From NCBI RefSeq assembly GCF_900168125.1, contig NZ_FUZF01000008.1, forward strand, positions 109,304-173,303: a stretch of 64,000 nucleotides of DNA, read 5' to 3'. The translations under genes and the position numbers were made by a program. Of this stretch, positions 50,966-62,666 are shown piece after piece (within the stretch, counting starts at the first letter, position 1; each line of letters starts with the position of its first letter). The stretch comes from Sphingobacterium nematocida. GTDB lineage: Bacteria > Bacteroidota > Bacteroidia > Sphingobacteriales > Sphingobacteriaceae. The notes below the pieces were generated by a model, which saw only the letters and a program-made list of their open reading frames with translations, did no database searches and was not told where the DNA came from.

Positions 50966-51894
50966 TATGCGTTTTCTTCTAAAGTTTCTTTGTCAATTTC
51001 TTTTTCCACTTCCGCTGCAGAAGGTAGCCTGTCTTCGCCCAAAGAACTTGGTTTGAATATAAAATATATGCCAGGAAGAGATGAGACAAGTGATATAACA
51101 TAGAAAATCAAACTTACTGTTATTGCCAATTGATCGTCTATCTGAATATATTTAGCAGCTGTAGCGGCAAATGCTTCGCGAATTCCGATTGCTCCACCAA
51201 TGGATGGAATAATCGCGACAATCGATGAAACCAAAAATATGAGTAAATAGGGAGAGAATTTTTCGTCATGGCCCAGTGCGTATAGGATACAGATCGCACT
51301 CAATACCTGAAATCCTTGTACCATCAATGCTTTGAAATGCGTTTGCATAAATCGCTGGGCAAAAGGTCTGAAAAAGAGATAAAGTATGTACAGATAGGAT
51401 ATGCTTCCTACTGCGGCAGCAGTTATTGTTACCGTATTTGGGATTGCGAGACGGGGCATGAATACAACTAAAGTACAGGAAACAATCGCCATGGCCCATA
51501 GACCACTTAGCCGGTCAAAAAAGACAGCACTAAGCAAGCTTCGTCCTGAAAAAGAGTATTTTTTTTTCAGAAAGTAAACTTTGTATGCGTCTCCACCAAC
51601 ACCTCCGGGGAGAAAGAAATTGTATATTAAGCCTAGAGAATATAACTTGAGGTTATAGTATTCGGAAAGTTTCAACCCAATCGTTTTAAAAAAGCTATTT
51701 AATCGCGAAGAAGCGGTGATTAAGGACAGAACGTAACAGCAAAGCGCCAAAAAAAGGAATAGCCAATTTGAATCTGATAAAGTATCTCTTAACTGTTCAA
51801 AATCAATTTTTTGGGCTACCCAATACAGTGCACCTAGTGTTACAATGACTTTGAATATATTTTTTACAACATTTAGTGTTGTTTTTTTCTTCAT
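50965..51894 (-). CDS. Flippase-like membrane protein (lysylphosphatidylglycerol synthase TM family)
   Basis: 309 residues with seven to eight membrane helices. Family markers are FFLPGGVGGDAYKVYFLKKK (about 95-114), GRSLLSAVFFDRLSGLWAMA and IPSIGGAIGIREAFAATAAKY (about 226-246). It belongs to UPF0104/LPG-synthase TM, the same superfamily as 44449-45423 but of the shorter YbhN type. It has no attached synthetase domain, so it is expected to move or anchor a lipid rather than aminoacylate it. It overlaps the SDR gene by 1 base. Upstream 51895-52050 holds its promoter region. Confidence 0.88.
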   Translation of the reverse strand: MKKKTTLNVVKNIFKVIVTLGALYWVAQKIDFEQLRDTLSDSNWLFLFLALCCYVLSLITASSRLNSFFKTIGLKLSEYYNLKLYSLGLIYNFFLPGGVGGDAYKVYFLKKKYSFSGRSLLSAVFFDRLSGLWAMAIVSCTLVVFMPRLAIPNTVTITAAAVGSISYLYILYLFFRPFAQRFMQTHFKALMVQGFQVLSAICILYALGHDEKFSPYLLIFLVSSIVAIIPSIGGAIGIREAFAATAAKYIQIDDQLAITVSLIFYVISLVSSLPGIYFIFKPSSLGEDRLPSAAEVEKEIDKETLEENA

Positions 51895-52050
51895 GCTAAT
51901 TTAACTTTTAGTAGCCCACAAAAGTACGTATCATATTCATACGTATTAAATTATTTATGAATGTTCGTTTTCATTTGTATAAATGAGCTCGCTTCACTCG
52001 GTTTGATTTTCAATGGTCAAAGTCTTGTACCGACTCGTATGGATATTTCT

Positions 52051-52362
52051 TCATACTATGGGATATATCCTTGAGTACAATAAAATAAGATAGACTATTA
52101 AAAAGATACAGGAAAGTGAAAATAGCCAATTGACATCACCATGTATAAATTTGTGTTTCAAGACGAGGAATAGAAGCACAAATACGATTATAAACAATAC
52201 AATTGGGAATGCTATAGACCACATGTTCTCAAAATGTACAGTAGAAGCCATTTGTTCTCCCTTTGCAAAATAGAGATAAATGGAAAATGCCAAGATGATA
52301 ATAAGTAGACGAACTAAAGTTTTAGCTACTATTCTACTTATGGTATGATTTTTGGATGCCAT
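52051..52362 (-). CDS. Small four-helix membrane protein, unknown
   Basis: 103 residues. Hydrophobic helices lie at about 10-28 (AKTLVRLLIIILAFSIYLYF), 47-66 (WSIAFPIVLFIIVFVLLFLVL) and 75-100 (LFSLSCIFLIVYLILLYSRI). No motif or family recognised. It faces the lipoprotein gene divergently. Its composition fits a genuine small inner-membrane protein. Confidence 0.65.
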   Translation of the reverse strand: MASKNHTISRIVAKTLVRLLIIILAFSIYLYFAKGEQMASTVHFENMWSIAFPIVLFIIVFVLLFLVLKHKFIHGDVNWLFSLSCIFLIVYLILLYSRIYPIV

Positions 52363-52386
52363 CGCTGATTAAGATATCAAGTTTTA

Positions 52387-52394
52387 TATCTTTG
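52387..52394 (+). promoter_or_regulatory. -7 promoter element of the lipocalin-like gene
   Basis: TATCTTTG followed by C, exact consensus, 36 bases before the ATG at 52430. No ideal -33 element. Confidence 0.55.
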
Positions 52395-52429
52395 CAAATA
52401 TACATCATAGATTACTTAATAATTATATT

Positions 52430-52996
52430 ATGCGTAAACGTATTCTTTCCCTGTTATCACTTTTTACGGTGATTATGTTGATCACATCATGTGGAGCTCA
52501 GAAAAAAGGAGCATCCAATGTCAACAATGGTTCTTCTACCGCTGCTGCGACTGGGCCATCTGCTTCGCAATGGCGCTCGGGAGTTAAGGGGACCTGGGTT
52601 TTAAATTCGGTGACTCGTCAAGATATACCAGATTCATATACGATCAAAAATATTTTCGACGAAGCTCCTGTTGAATGTTTTATCGGCAGTGTGTGGCATT
52701 TGCCGGGGGGTAATTACAGAGGAAGTATATCATTTAATTCATCAGGTACACTGTGTGCAGATGGTGCTGTCCGTACTATTATCTGGTCTATCTATGATCC
52801 AGGAAAAATGGGGGGTGAACCAGAATTTCAGTTCAAAAAGTTGTACGCAGGTGATAAGGCTGCAAACGTGACAAGTGGATATAGATTAGGTTTATCTTTT
52901 GCAGACCAAGAATCGATGGTGTTGAAAATGCCAATTCCTTTGGATAACGGTTCAAAAGGACATCTTGTTTTTAATTTTTCAAAAAGAGCAGATTAA
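52430..52996 (+). CDS. Lipocalin-like lipoprotein
   Basis: 188 residues. The lipobox LITSC (Cys near 21) is followed by a Gly/Ser/Ala linker (about 22-50) and a beta-rich domain. GVKGTWVLNSVTRQDIPDSY (about 52-71) is the GxW start of lipocalins. IFDEAPVECFIGSVWHLPGGNYRGSISF and GYRLGLSFADQESMVLKMP follow as strands. It is a lipid-anchored periplasmic or surface protein that could bind a small hydrophobic ligand. It stands alone, with a promoter element at 52387 and a long palindromic terminator. Function unknown. Confidence 0.75.
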   Translation: MRKRILSLLSLFTVIMLITSCGAQKKGASNVNNGSSTAAATGPSASQWRSGVKGTWVLNSVTRQDIPDSYTIKNIFDEAPVECFIGSVWHLPGGNYRGSISFNSSGTLCADGAVRTIIWSIYDPGKMGGEPEFQFKKLYAGDKAANVTSGYRLGLSFADQESMVLKMPIPLDNGSKGHLVFNFSKRAD

Positions 52997-53002
52997 CCAA
53001 TA

Positions 53003-53058
53003 TAAAATAAAAGGCATGATGATCCACCAATTGGTGGATCATCATGCCTTTTATTTTA
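53003..53058. terminator. 56-base perfect palindrome, bidirectional terminator
   Basis: Starts TAAAATAAAAGGCATGATGA, centre CCACCAATTGGTGG, and its second half is the exact reverse complement. It serves the convergent lipocalin-like and metZ genes and includes the metZ stop codon (53051-53053). At 26 or more base pairs the stem is much longer than usual. Confidence 0.9.
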
Positions 53059-54229
53059 TCAGCGATTTACTTATCGCCTGTAGAATATCTTCGATAATGT
53101 CTTCTTTGTCTTCGAGTCCAACAGAGAGACGGATAGTACCAGGTTTAATCCCTAAATTCTCGCGTTCTGCTTCTGTTAGTTTAGAATGTGTTGTTGAGCC
53201 AGGGTGTGTCGCAATGGTCCTGGAGTCGCCTAAGTTCGACGTGTACAAGATCATTTCCAAAGCGTCAATAAATTTAAAGGCACGTTCTTTGCCTCCCTTC
53301 ACTTCAAAAGTGACGATACCGCCACCTGCTTTCATCTGTTTTTGTGCCAATGTGTATTGAGGGTGAGATGGCAGAAATGGATACTTTACCGTTTCTATTT
53401 CAGGGTGCTTTTCCAGAACCTCCGCTACAGCCAATGCATTAGAACAATGTCTATCCATACGGAGACCTAAGGTTTCCAGACTTTTGGACAATACCCATGC
53501 ATTGAAAGGCGACATTGCTGGTCCTGTGTGACGGATAAAGAACATGAGTTTATTCATTAACGTCGTGTTTCCAACAATTACCCCGCCTAATACGCGTCCT
53601 TGTCCATCCATGTATTTGGTTGCTGAATGTATGGAGAGATCAAAACCATATTTTAAGGGTTTTTGAAGATACGGCGTGGCAAAGCAATTATCTATCGAGA
53701 AAATGATATTTGGATACTTTGCTTTTAGTCTGCCTAGTTGTTCTAAGTCATATAACTCGAGCCCTGGGTTAGAAGGTGATTCCAGGAAAAGTATTTTTGT
53801 GTTGGGTTGTATTGCATTTTCCCATGCGCTAATGTCTGCACTATCTACATAAGTTGTTGTAACTCCCCATCTTGGTAATAGTTGGGTTAATAACTGATGT
53901 GTGGAACCAAAAATCGCCCGGCTGGATACAATATGATCGCCATTTTCAACGAATGCTGCAAAGGACGCAAAAACGGCAGCCATGCCCGAAGAAAAAGCTA
54001 ATCCGGATTCCGCAGACTCTAGAGCACATACTCTATTAATAAATTCGGATGTATTAGGATTAGCATAACGAGAGTAGACCATTCCTTCTTCTTCTTCTGC
54101 AAAAATAGCCCGACCCTGTTCTGCACTGTCAAATATAAAGCTTGAGGTCAAATAAAGAGGGACAGAATGCTCTCTTGTAGAAGAACGAGGTGCCTGTTCT
54201 CTAATTATTCGGGATTGATCTTTTTTCAT
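53051..54229 (-). CDS. metZ: O-succinylhomoserine sulfhydrylase
   Basis: 392 residues, cytoplasmic PLP enzyme of the Cys/Met metabolism family. It makes homocysteine from O-succinylhomoserine and sulfide, a direct route to methionine. Visible: YSRYANPNTSEF (about 52-63), LAFSSGMAAVFASF (about 78-91), SIDNCFATPYLQKP (about 174-187, PLP Asp) and HSATKYMDGQGRVLGG (about 196-211) with the PLP Lys. The DGQGRVLGG form favours MetZ over MetB or a gamma-lyase, but the call among these is by sequence feel. It follows katG in the same direction after a strong terminator, so it is a separate unit. Confidence 0.85.
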   Translation of the reverse strand: MKKDQSRIIREQAPRSSTREHSVPLYLTSSFIFDSAEQGRAIFAEEEEGMVYSRYANPNTSEFINRVCALESAESGLAFSSGMAAVFASFAAFVENGDHIVSSRAIFGSTHQLLTQLLPRWGVTTTYVDSADISAWENAIQPNTKILFLESPSNPGLELYDLEQLGRLKAKYPNIIFSIDNCFATPYLQKPLKYGFDLSIHSATKYMDGQGRVLGGVIVGNTTLMNKLMFFIRHTGPAMSPFNAWVLSKSLETLGLRMDRHCSNALAVAEVLEKHPEIETVKYPFLPSHPQYTLAQKQMKAGGGIVTFEVKGGKERAFKFIDALEMILYTSNLGDSRTIATHPGSTTHSKLTEAERENLGIKPGTIRLSVGLEDKEDIIEDILQAISKSLIK

Positions 54230-54285
54230 CCGTATACAATTATTTTTATTTTTTTATAAAAATAAAACCTATTTACTGCTTATAC

Positions 54286-54317
54286 AAAAAAAAGCTACCT
54301 TTTTGGTAGCTTTTTTT
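54286..54317 (-). terminator. Terminator of katG
   Basis: Stem AAGCTACC / GGTAGCTT with loop TTTTT, and long A- and T-runs on both sides. It lies 39 bases past the katG stop in its reading direction. Confidence 0.9.
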
Positions 54318-54355
54318 GTCATTTTCTATTAGGGTACATATTTCGCTCGACAATT

Positions 54356-56713
<2,358 letters not shown>

Positions 56714-56724
56714 CTATCCTTCAT

Positions 56725-56747
56725 GTACATCGAATCATTCGATGTAC
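56725..56747. promoter_or_regulatory. 23-base perfect palindrome between katG and the fucosidase gene
   Basis: GTACATCGAAT-C-ATTCGATGTAC: 11-base arms with a 1-base centre, in the 196-base divergent region. It is not a match I recognise to PerR/Fur or OxyR boxes. It could be an operator for either gene or a hairpin in a katG leader. A near -7 sequence (TATCTTTA) lies at about 56800 for the plus strand. Confidence 0.6.
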
Positions 56748-56831
56748 TATAGTCAAAATCTATAAGGTTACATAGTAATAGATAATAAATAATATGTAGT
56801 ATCTTTATGTATAAAACCTAAAACGATTAAT

Positions 56832-58715
56832 TTGAGAACTAAAAACTTACTTCGATTACTACTATTAAGCCCACTGTTTTCTTTTGGGCAGAAAGCTCCG
56901 GATCCTTATGGGGCTTTACCTTCAGCCAGACAGTTGGCATGGCACGAGATGGAGATGTACTGTCTTATCCATTACACGCCTACAACTTTTCAAGATAAGG
57001 AATGGGGGTTCGGAGATGCTGATCCTAAGATTTTTAATCCCAGCCATTTTGATGCTAGCCAAATTGCCAGAGCAGCTGCATCAGCTGGTTTTAAGGGCTT
57101 AATCTCCGTAGCCAAACATCACGATGGATTCTGTCTTTGGCCTACAAAAACGAATACTTACAATATAGCGCAGTCGCCTTGGAAGGATGGAAAGGGAGAC
57201 ATGGTGAAGGAGTTTATGGAGGCGAGTCATGCTGAAGGCATGGCATTCGGGGTTTATTTGTCTGCCTGGGATAGAAATGACACGAGATATGGTACAGCAG
57301 CATATGCTGATGCATATAGGGCACAGCTGAATGAGCTGATGACAGGCTATGGCAGGTTATTTACTTCTTGGCACGATGGTGCTAACGGTGGTGATGGCTA
57401 TTATGGAGGGAAAAGTGAGAAGCGAACGATAGATAGGACGACCTATTATGCCTGGGAAGAGAAAACATGGCCTATTGTACGCCGTTATCAACCTATGGCT
57501 ATGATTTTCTCTGATATAGGTCCCGATATGCGTTGGGTAGGCAATGAACATGGTTTTGCGGCGGAGACATCCTGGGCCACCATTACGCCCAAAACAAAGG
57601 ATGGCAGTAAACCTGTACCAGGACAACTGGACGACTCTAATCTACCTACAGGAGATCGTGGTGGCAAGTACTGGATTCCTGCCGAATGTGATGTGCCACA
57701 ACGGCCAGGGTGGTTTTATCACAAAAATCAGGATATTAAAGTAAAAACTCCCACACAATTATTCGAAATATACCTAAAATCCGTAGGACGAGGTGCAAAT
57801 ATGAATTTAGGACTTGCACCTATGCCCGAGGGTATCTTGCATCCCAACGATGTACAGTCGTTAGCCGCATTTGGTAAGAAAATTGAAAAAACATTTGCTA
57901 ATAATCTAACAAAAAATGCCAGAGCAACAGCATCTAGTAATAGAGGTAATTCATCCGAATTTGCCTTAAGCAATCTCTTTGATGATGATCGCTATAGCTA
58001 TTATGCCCCTGAGGAGGCGGTGTTAAATCCAGTTATTGAAATTTCATTGCCGAAGACGGTAAGGTTCGATATCATTCGTTTGAGGGAGAATATTAAGCTT
58101 GGACAACGTTTAGATAGTGTTGTGGTCTCAGTATCCCATGGTAGTACTTGGCAACGATTGGCTTCGGCGACGAGTATTGGTGCCAATAGACTGATCAAGT
58201 TAGATCAGCCCATTGAGGCATCTAAAATAAGGATACAACTTTTCGCTCCAGTTGTGCCTACACTAAGTGATATTGGACTTTTTAAGGAGTACGAAGAGCC
58301 TTTTAGCTTTAGCGACTCTAATGCAGGGTTGAATAAATTAGGCAACTCTGCCCATACGCTTTTATCGAACTCGTTTCAAAAAGCTTTCGATGGGGATGTA
58401 CGTAGTTTTACCTCTTTAAGGACCTGCAAGAGTGAGGTTGTGTTGCAGTTAAAGGAATCGATTCGCGCATTGGGATATGTGCCTCGGCAAGACGGGGCTA
58501 AAGAAGGAATGGTAACCAAGTATACCCTGTATCATAGTCAGGATGGTAAAAAATGGCAATTGTTAAAAACTGGAGAATTTTCGAATATAAAGGCCAATCC
58601 AACAGAGCAGATAATCATGTTTGACACTTTATTAAGTAGTCCATATCTAAAATTTGTGCCGAAGGAAACAATTGCCGGAACATTCACTGTGGCAGAATTT
58701 AATCTATATCAATAA
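56832..58715 (+). CDS. Exported alpha-L-fucosidase, GH29, with F5/8-type C-terminal domains
   Basis: 627 residues. The start is TTG 56832: no ATG precedes the signal peptide ([18 protein letters not shown]) and the next Met is well inside the domain, so the non-ATG start is needed for export. The GH29 barrel occupies about 20-345. [17 protein letters not shown] (about 88-104) and [18 protein letters not shown] (about 178-195) are typical, with D182 as probable nucleophile. [15 protein letters not shown] and [16 protein letters not shown] follow. The C-terminus has one or two discoidin-like carbohydrate-binding modules (about 350-480 and 500-627). It removes alpha-linked L-fucose from glycans. 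It overlaps the GH95 gene by 1 base (TAATG). Confidence 0.9.
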   Translation: MRTKNLLRLLLLSPLFSFGQKAPDPYGALPSARQLAWHEMEMYCLIHYTPTTFQDKEWGFGDADPKIFNPSHFDASQIARAAASAGFKGLISVAKHHDGFCLWPTKTNTYNIAQSPWKDGKGDMVKEFMEASHAEGMAFGVYLSAWDRNDTRYGTAAYADAYRAQLNELMTGYGRLFTSWHDGANGGDGYYGGKSEKRTIDRTTYYAWEEKTWPIVRRYQPMAMIFSDIGPDMRWVGNEHGFAAETSWATITPKTKDGSKPVPGQLDDSNLPTGDRGGKYWIPAECDVPQRPGWFYHKNQDIKVKTPTQLFEIYLKSVGRGANMNLGLAPMPEGILHPNDVQSLAAFGKKIEKTFANNLTKNARATASSNRGNSSEFALSNLFDDDRYSYYAPEEAVLNPVIEISLPKTVRFDIIRLRENIKLGQRLDSVVVSVSHGSTWQRLASATSIGANRLIKLDQPIEASKIRIQLFAPVVPTLSDIGLFKEYEEPFSFSDSNAGLNKLGNSAHTLLSNSFQKAFDGDVRSFTSLRTCKSEVVLQLKESIRALGYVPRQDGAKEGMVTKYTLYHSQDGKKWQLLKTGEFSNIKANPTEQIIMFDTLLSSPYLKFVPKETIAGTFTVAEFNLYQ

Positions 58716-61039
58716 TGAAGAAGATTTGTGTAATAGGTGCAGTTTTATGCACCTTGTCTATGGTTTATGGACAGGATCTTAAAATGTGGTATGACAAGCC
58801 TGCTGCCAAGTGGGAAGAAGCCTTGCCTTTGGGAAATGGTCGAATAGGAATGATGCCTTATGGTGGTGTCAAAGATGAGCAAATTGTTCTCAATGAAATA
58901 TCCATGTGGTCTGGTTCGCAACAGGATCCCAATAATTACGATGCTTACAAAAGTGTCGGGCAGATTCAGCAGTTGTTGTTTGAAGGAAAAAATGACGAGG
59001 CTGAAAAATTGGTGAATAAGAACTTTGTATGCAATGGTCAGGGTTCAGGTCATGGCAATGGAGCTACTGTTCCTTATGGATGCTTTCAGAACTTCGGTTT
59101 TTTGAATTTTCTTCATTTTATAGAAGGAGACTTTTCCAATTACAAACGCAGTTTGGATTTACGAACTGCAAAAGCCGAAACGAGCTTTGAAGCGAATGGG
59201 ACTCGTTATTTACGGGAGTATTTCACTTCACAGGACAAGAATATTGGCATCGTGAGATTATCGGCTAGTAAGAAGAAGTCCATAGGTTTTGCGCTTCACT
59301 TTTACCGAGACAAAGATGTAAAAGACTATGAGCTACAGCCAGGTGAGATTACCGTTACAGGCCGACTTCCGAATGGTGTAGGAGGAGATGGACTCGAGTT
59401 TGTCGGTAAGATTAAGGTCGTAGCCAAAGGGGGGAAGCAGCAGTTGTATGACAATCAGATAATTATTAAAGAGGCGGACGAGGTGTTGATCTATTTTACA
59501 GCATCGACTAGTTATTATAGTAAATCACCCGATACCGATGTGTCGATTAACCTCGAGGACGCTGGACATTGGCGTTATAATAAGCTATTTGCCGAGCATC
59601 TGCGGGAGTATCAACGTACCTTTGGACGAGTCGAATTAACGCTGAAAGATCAGATTTCCAAAGCGAATCTACCTACTGATCAACGTATCAAAGACTTTTT
59701 CGAACACCCAGAAGAAGACAACGGTATGGCCGCATTGTATTATCAATTTGGACGATATTTAATGATTTCCAGTGCTGCGCCAAAACATGATAAGGCACTT
59801 CCTCCCAATTTACAGGGACTTTGGGCACATCAGATTCAGACACCCTGGAATGGTGATTATCACTTAAACATCAATGCGCAAATGAACCATTGGGGAGTAG
59901 AAGTCGGTAATCTTCCTGAATACCATAGGCCTTTTATCGAGCTGATTAAAAGAATAGCTAAGGAAGGAGAAAAAACGGCAAAGGCTTATTATAATGCACC
60001 TGGATGGGTGGTGTATATGATGACCAATATTTGGGGATATTCTGCTCCAGGAGAAAATGCTTCATGGGGAGCGAGTACAGCCTCAGGTTGGTTATGTAAT
60101 CATTTATGGGAGCATTACCTTTTTAGTGGAGATGAAGACTATCTAAGAGAAATATACCCATTGTTAGCTGGAGCAGCGAAGTTCTATCAAGCGACCTTGG
60201 TCAAAGACCCGAAAACAGGATGGTTGGTTACTTCACCTTCTGTTTCTCCCGAGAATGGTTTTAGATTGACTAATGGTAAGACCGCTTCAGTCGTAATGGG
60301 ACCTACCATCGACCATCAGATTGTAAGAGAACTATATGGAGCCGTGATTACTGCCGATTCTGTACTGGGGCTCCATGACCGTTTTGCTGGAACACTACGT
60401 ACAGATCTTAAGCTCATTCCACCGGCTGTGCGTGTCAGTTCATCTGGTCGCGTTATGGAATGGTTAGAAGATTATAAGGAGATAGAGCCTACACATAGGC
60501 ATGTGTCGCATTTGTATGGGTTGTACCCTGCGGCTTTTATTTCGCCAGTCACGACACCAGATTGGGCAACAGCAGCAAAAAAAACATTAGAGGTGCGGGG
60601 TGACGAAGGTACAGGTTGGTCCAGAGCATGGAAAATCCTTTTTTGGGCACGACTTCATGATGGCGACCATGCTTTAGAGATTTTAAGACAGCTACTAAAG
60701 CCGGCGTTCGGTGTAGGTACCACCTATCAGGGAGCTGGAGCAGGAACCTATCCCAACCTTTTTTGTGCACACCCACCTTTTCAGATCGATGGAAACTTTG
60801 GTGGTTCAGCAGGTATTTCAGAGATGTTGTTACAGAGTCACGATGGTTATATTCATTTACTTCCGGCTTTACCTACCGCATGGAAAGACGGACAGGTAAA
60901 AGGACTTCGTGCTCGAGGTAATAGAACTGTCGATATTACCTGGAAAAATGGAAAAGTGAGGTCATATAAAATTAGAGGACAGAAGGGGGAGAAAGTTCGA
61001 GTGGTTGTTGATGGTAGAGCTGAATCTGTAGTTTTGTAG
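58715..61039 (+). CDS. Exported GH95 family alpha-L-fucosidase
   Basis: 774 residues. The signal peptide (about 1-20, [19 protein letters not shown]) precedes the GH95 N-domain ([30 protein letters not shown], the family opening) and the (alpha/alpha)6 barrel. It shows [17 protein letters not shown] (about 383-399, catalytic Asn region), [32 protein letters not shown] and, near 690-705, the terminal [16 protein letters not shown] with the probable catalytic Asp. GH95 enzymes are 1,2-alpha-L-fucosidases or alpha-L-galactosidases. It overlaps the GH29 gene stop (TAATG), so the two act together on fucosylated glycans; no SusC/SusD pair is near. Confidence 0.93.
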   Translation: MKKICVIGAVLCTLSMVYGQDLKMWYDKPAAKWEEALPLGNGRIGMMPYGGVKDEQIVLNEISMWSGSQQDPNNYDAYKSVGQIQQLLFEGKNDEAEKLVNKNFVCNGQGSGHGNGATVPYGCFQNFGFLNFLHFIEGDFSNYKRSLDLRTAKAETSFEANGTRYLREYFTSQDKNIGIVRLSASKKKSIGFALHFYRDKDVKDYELQPGEITVTGRLPNGVGGDGLEFVGKIKVVAKGGKQQLYDNQIIIKEADEVLIYFTASTSYYSKSPDTDVSINLEDAGHWRYNKLFAEHLREYQRTFGRVELTLKDQISKANLPTDQRIKDFFEHPEEDNGMAALYYQFGRYLMISSAAPKHDKALPPNLQGLWAHQIQTPWNGDYHLNINAQMNHWGVEVGNLPEYHRPFIELIKRIAKEGEKTAKAYYNAPGWVVYMMTNIWGYSAPGENASWGASTASGWLCNHLWEHYLFSGDEDYLREIYPLLAGAAKFYQATLVKDPKTGWLVTSPSVSPENGFRLTNGKTASVVMGPTIDHQIVRELYGAVITADSVLGLHDRFAGTLRTDLKLIPPAVRVSSSGRVMEWLEDYKEIEPTHRHVSHLYGLYPAAFISPVTTPDWATAAKKTLEVRGDEGTGWSRAWKILFWARLHDGDHALEILRQLLKPAFGVGTTYQGAGAGTYPNLFCAHPPFQIDGNFGGSAGISEMLLQSHDGYIHLLPALPTAWKDGQVKGLRARGNRTVDITWKNGKVRSYKIRGQKGEKVRVVVDGRAESVVL

Positions 61040-61075
61040 CTTAAGTTTTTTTATTCAATTTTTTTTAAATATCTT

Positions 61076-61112
61076 GCTGTGATTTAACGGGCTGTTAATC
61101 ACAGCTTTTTTT
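61076..61112 (+). terminator. Terminator of the fucosidase operon
   Basis: Stem GCTGTGATT-T-AAC / GTTAATCACAGC with one bulged T and loop GGGCT, followed by eight T. Confidence 0.92.
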
Positions 61113-61135
61113 TAGAACTAATTATATAACACACA

Positions 61136-62602
61136 ATGAAATGTCTATTTTTAAAAATAGGTAGGCTTTCATTTTTTTTCATCATTTTATTAGCTATTTA
61201 TTCCTGTAAAAAAGATGGATCCGTAGATGAACAAAATGAAAATCTTCACCTTGTTAATTTCAAAGTATCAGGTTTTAACAGCTCTAAAGCCTCGTTTAAG
61301 GCTTCCGGTGTAAAAAATCAAACACAATCAAGCACGAAGCCCTCTAGTACAGGTGATTACGTCGAAGGGTATCTGTATTTTTGGTCATTTAATGCAGAGA
61401 ATTTAGAGCCTGATATAGCTTATCAGAAAGAAGCCAAACCAAGTATAATTTCAAATGGTTCTAGCTCTTATGTTGCAGGTTATTCATTTGAGGAATATGA
61501 AGCAGGAAAATCGCTTTCCGTAAGAGGGGCCAATGAGGTGCTTATGAAACTTCCAATCAGAAATGTTGAGCTGATGACACAATTTGGATTTGATATGGGA
61601 AGTTCAGATACCGGTCCTAAAGATTTCGAATTGTATTATTCATTAGATGAAGGTAATACATATACACCGTTAGCGATGAATAATCAGTTTGGGAAGACTG
61701 GAGATGCCGCTCCTAAGAACACATATGTTTATCAACTTTCAGATAAAAATATTACGGGATCAAACCTATGGTTTAAGTTTATTCCTAGAGCAGGTATTCG
61801 TCGAGAAGGTGGAGCAGATTACAAGGAAAGTACAGCTACCTGGCGTTTTGATAATATCCGCCTTTTAGGTATGGCTCCATCTTCGCAAACAGGGAACTCC
61901 ATCAATAAACTTCATTATTTTCTCTTTCATAAAGATAAGCCTGAAACTGTTGTTACTGGAAGTGTAGCTTATGAAGAAGCATCAAGCTTATCATTAAACC
62001 TTGTAAAAGGAAGTTACTCCATTTTCTTTGTCTCAAATGAATCGGGAAAAGACTTGTTATTTCCCGAGTCACCAACCCGATCAAACTTTTATATAGGGAA
62101 TATATTTGCCAATTCAAATGCGGAGGTTTTCGGTTATGTCGGTAATCTTGAGGTGACAGGAGATATAGAAAATGAAATCAGGTTGCAGCGTTTATTCAGT
62201 CAGGTAAAGTTTGAGTTTACTGATGCTACAGATTTATCGGTGATAAAGAGAATTGGCATCAGTCAAAGACACGATCCGTTTTTCTTTGCACCATTTAATT
62301 CTCAATTAGCCAACCCTATTTTAGATCAGAGTGATGTGGAAATTGTAGCGGATTTTAATACGAACAAGCAATTGATTTTTAATCAGTTTATGGGAATCAG
62401 CAGTATGTCGGTTCCGCTGAAATACGAAGTTGTTTTATACGGTGCTACGGGGATATTACGCACTTTTCAAGTGGAGAGTACGCTGAAAAACAATATGCAA
62501 CTTGTTTTTCGGGGCGATTTATTAAAGCAGTTAAACGTCGGTGGTAAGTTTCAGGTTTTTAAACATACGGATTGGGGAGGAGAGAAAGAAGAAGGTTTCT
62601 AA
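61136..62602 (+). CDS. Surface lipoprotein, possibly FimB/Mfa2-like
   Basis: 488 residues. The lipoprotein signal ends in AIYSC (Cys near 23), followed by a Lys/Asp stretch (KKDGSVDEQNE) common in surface-exposed Bacteroidota lipoproteins. The region about 60-245 is a beta-sandwich-like segment (YVEGYLYFWSFNAENLEPDI, ATWRFDNIRLLG). The region about 260-470 carries repeated strands such as NKLHYFLFHKDKPETVV and IRLQRLFSQVKFEFTDATDL, reminiscent of FimB/Mfa2 fimbrial tip/anchor proteins. No neighbouring fimbrillin gene supports that role. A single-gene unit follows the fucosidase terminator. Family call tentative. Confidence 0.55.
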   Translation: MKCLFLKIGRLSFFFIILLAIYSCKKDGSVDEQNENLHLVNFKVSGFNSSKASFKASGVKNQTQSSTKPSSTGDYVEGYLYFWSFNAENLEPDIAYQKEAKPSIISNGSSSYVAGYSFEEYEAGKSLSVRGANEVLMKLPIRNVELMTQFGFDMGSSDTGPKDFELYYSLDEGNTYTPLAMNNQFGKTGDAAPKNTYVYQLSDKNITGSNLWFKFIPRAGIRREGGADYKESTATWRFDNIRLLGMAPSSQTGNSINKLHYFLFHKDKPETVVTGSVAYEEASSLSLNLVKGSYSIFFVSNESGKDLLFPESPTRSNFYIGNIFANSNAEVFGYVGNLEVTGDIENEIRLQRLFSQVKFEFTDATDLSVIKRIGISQRHDPFFFAPFNSQLANPILDQSDVEIVADFNTNKQLIFNQFMGISSMSVPLKYEVVLYGATGILRTFQVESTLKNNMQLVFRGDLLKQLNVGGKFQVFKHTDWGGEKEEGF

Positions 62603-62666
62603 ACAAAAAACATTTTTTTAAATCGAGGTTTGTTACTTACTTTTAGGTATCAAACTTTGATTTTAA

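Noticed and set aside
54230..54355. SAM or other methionine riboswitch upstream of metZ
   Set aside because: The stretch is AT-rich and contains only the katG terminator; no riboswitch-like stem set was visible.
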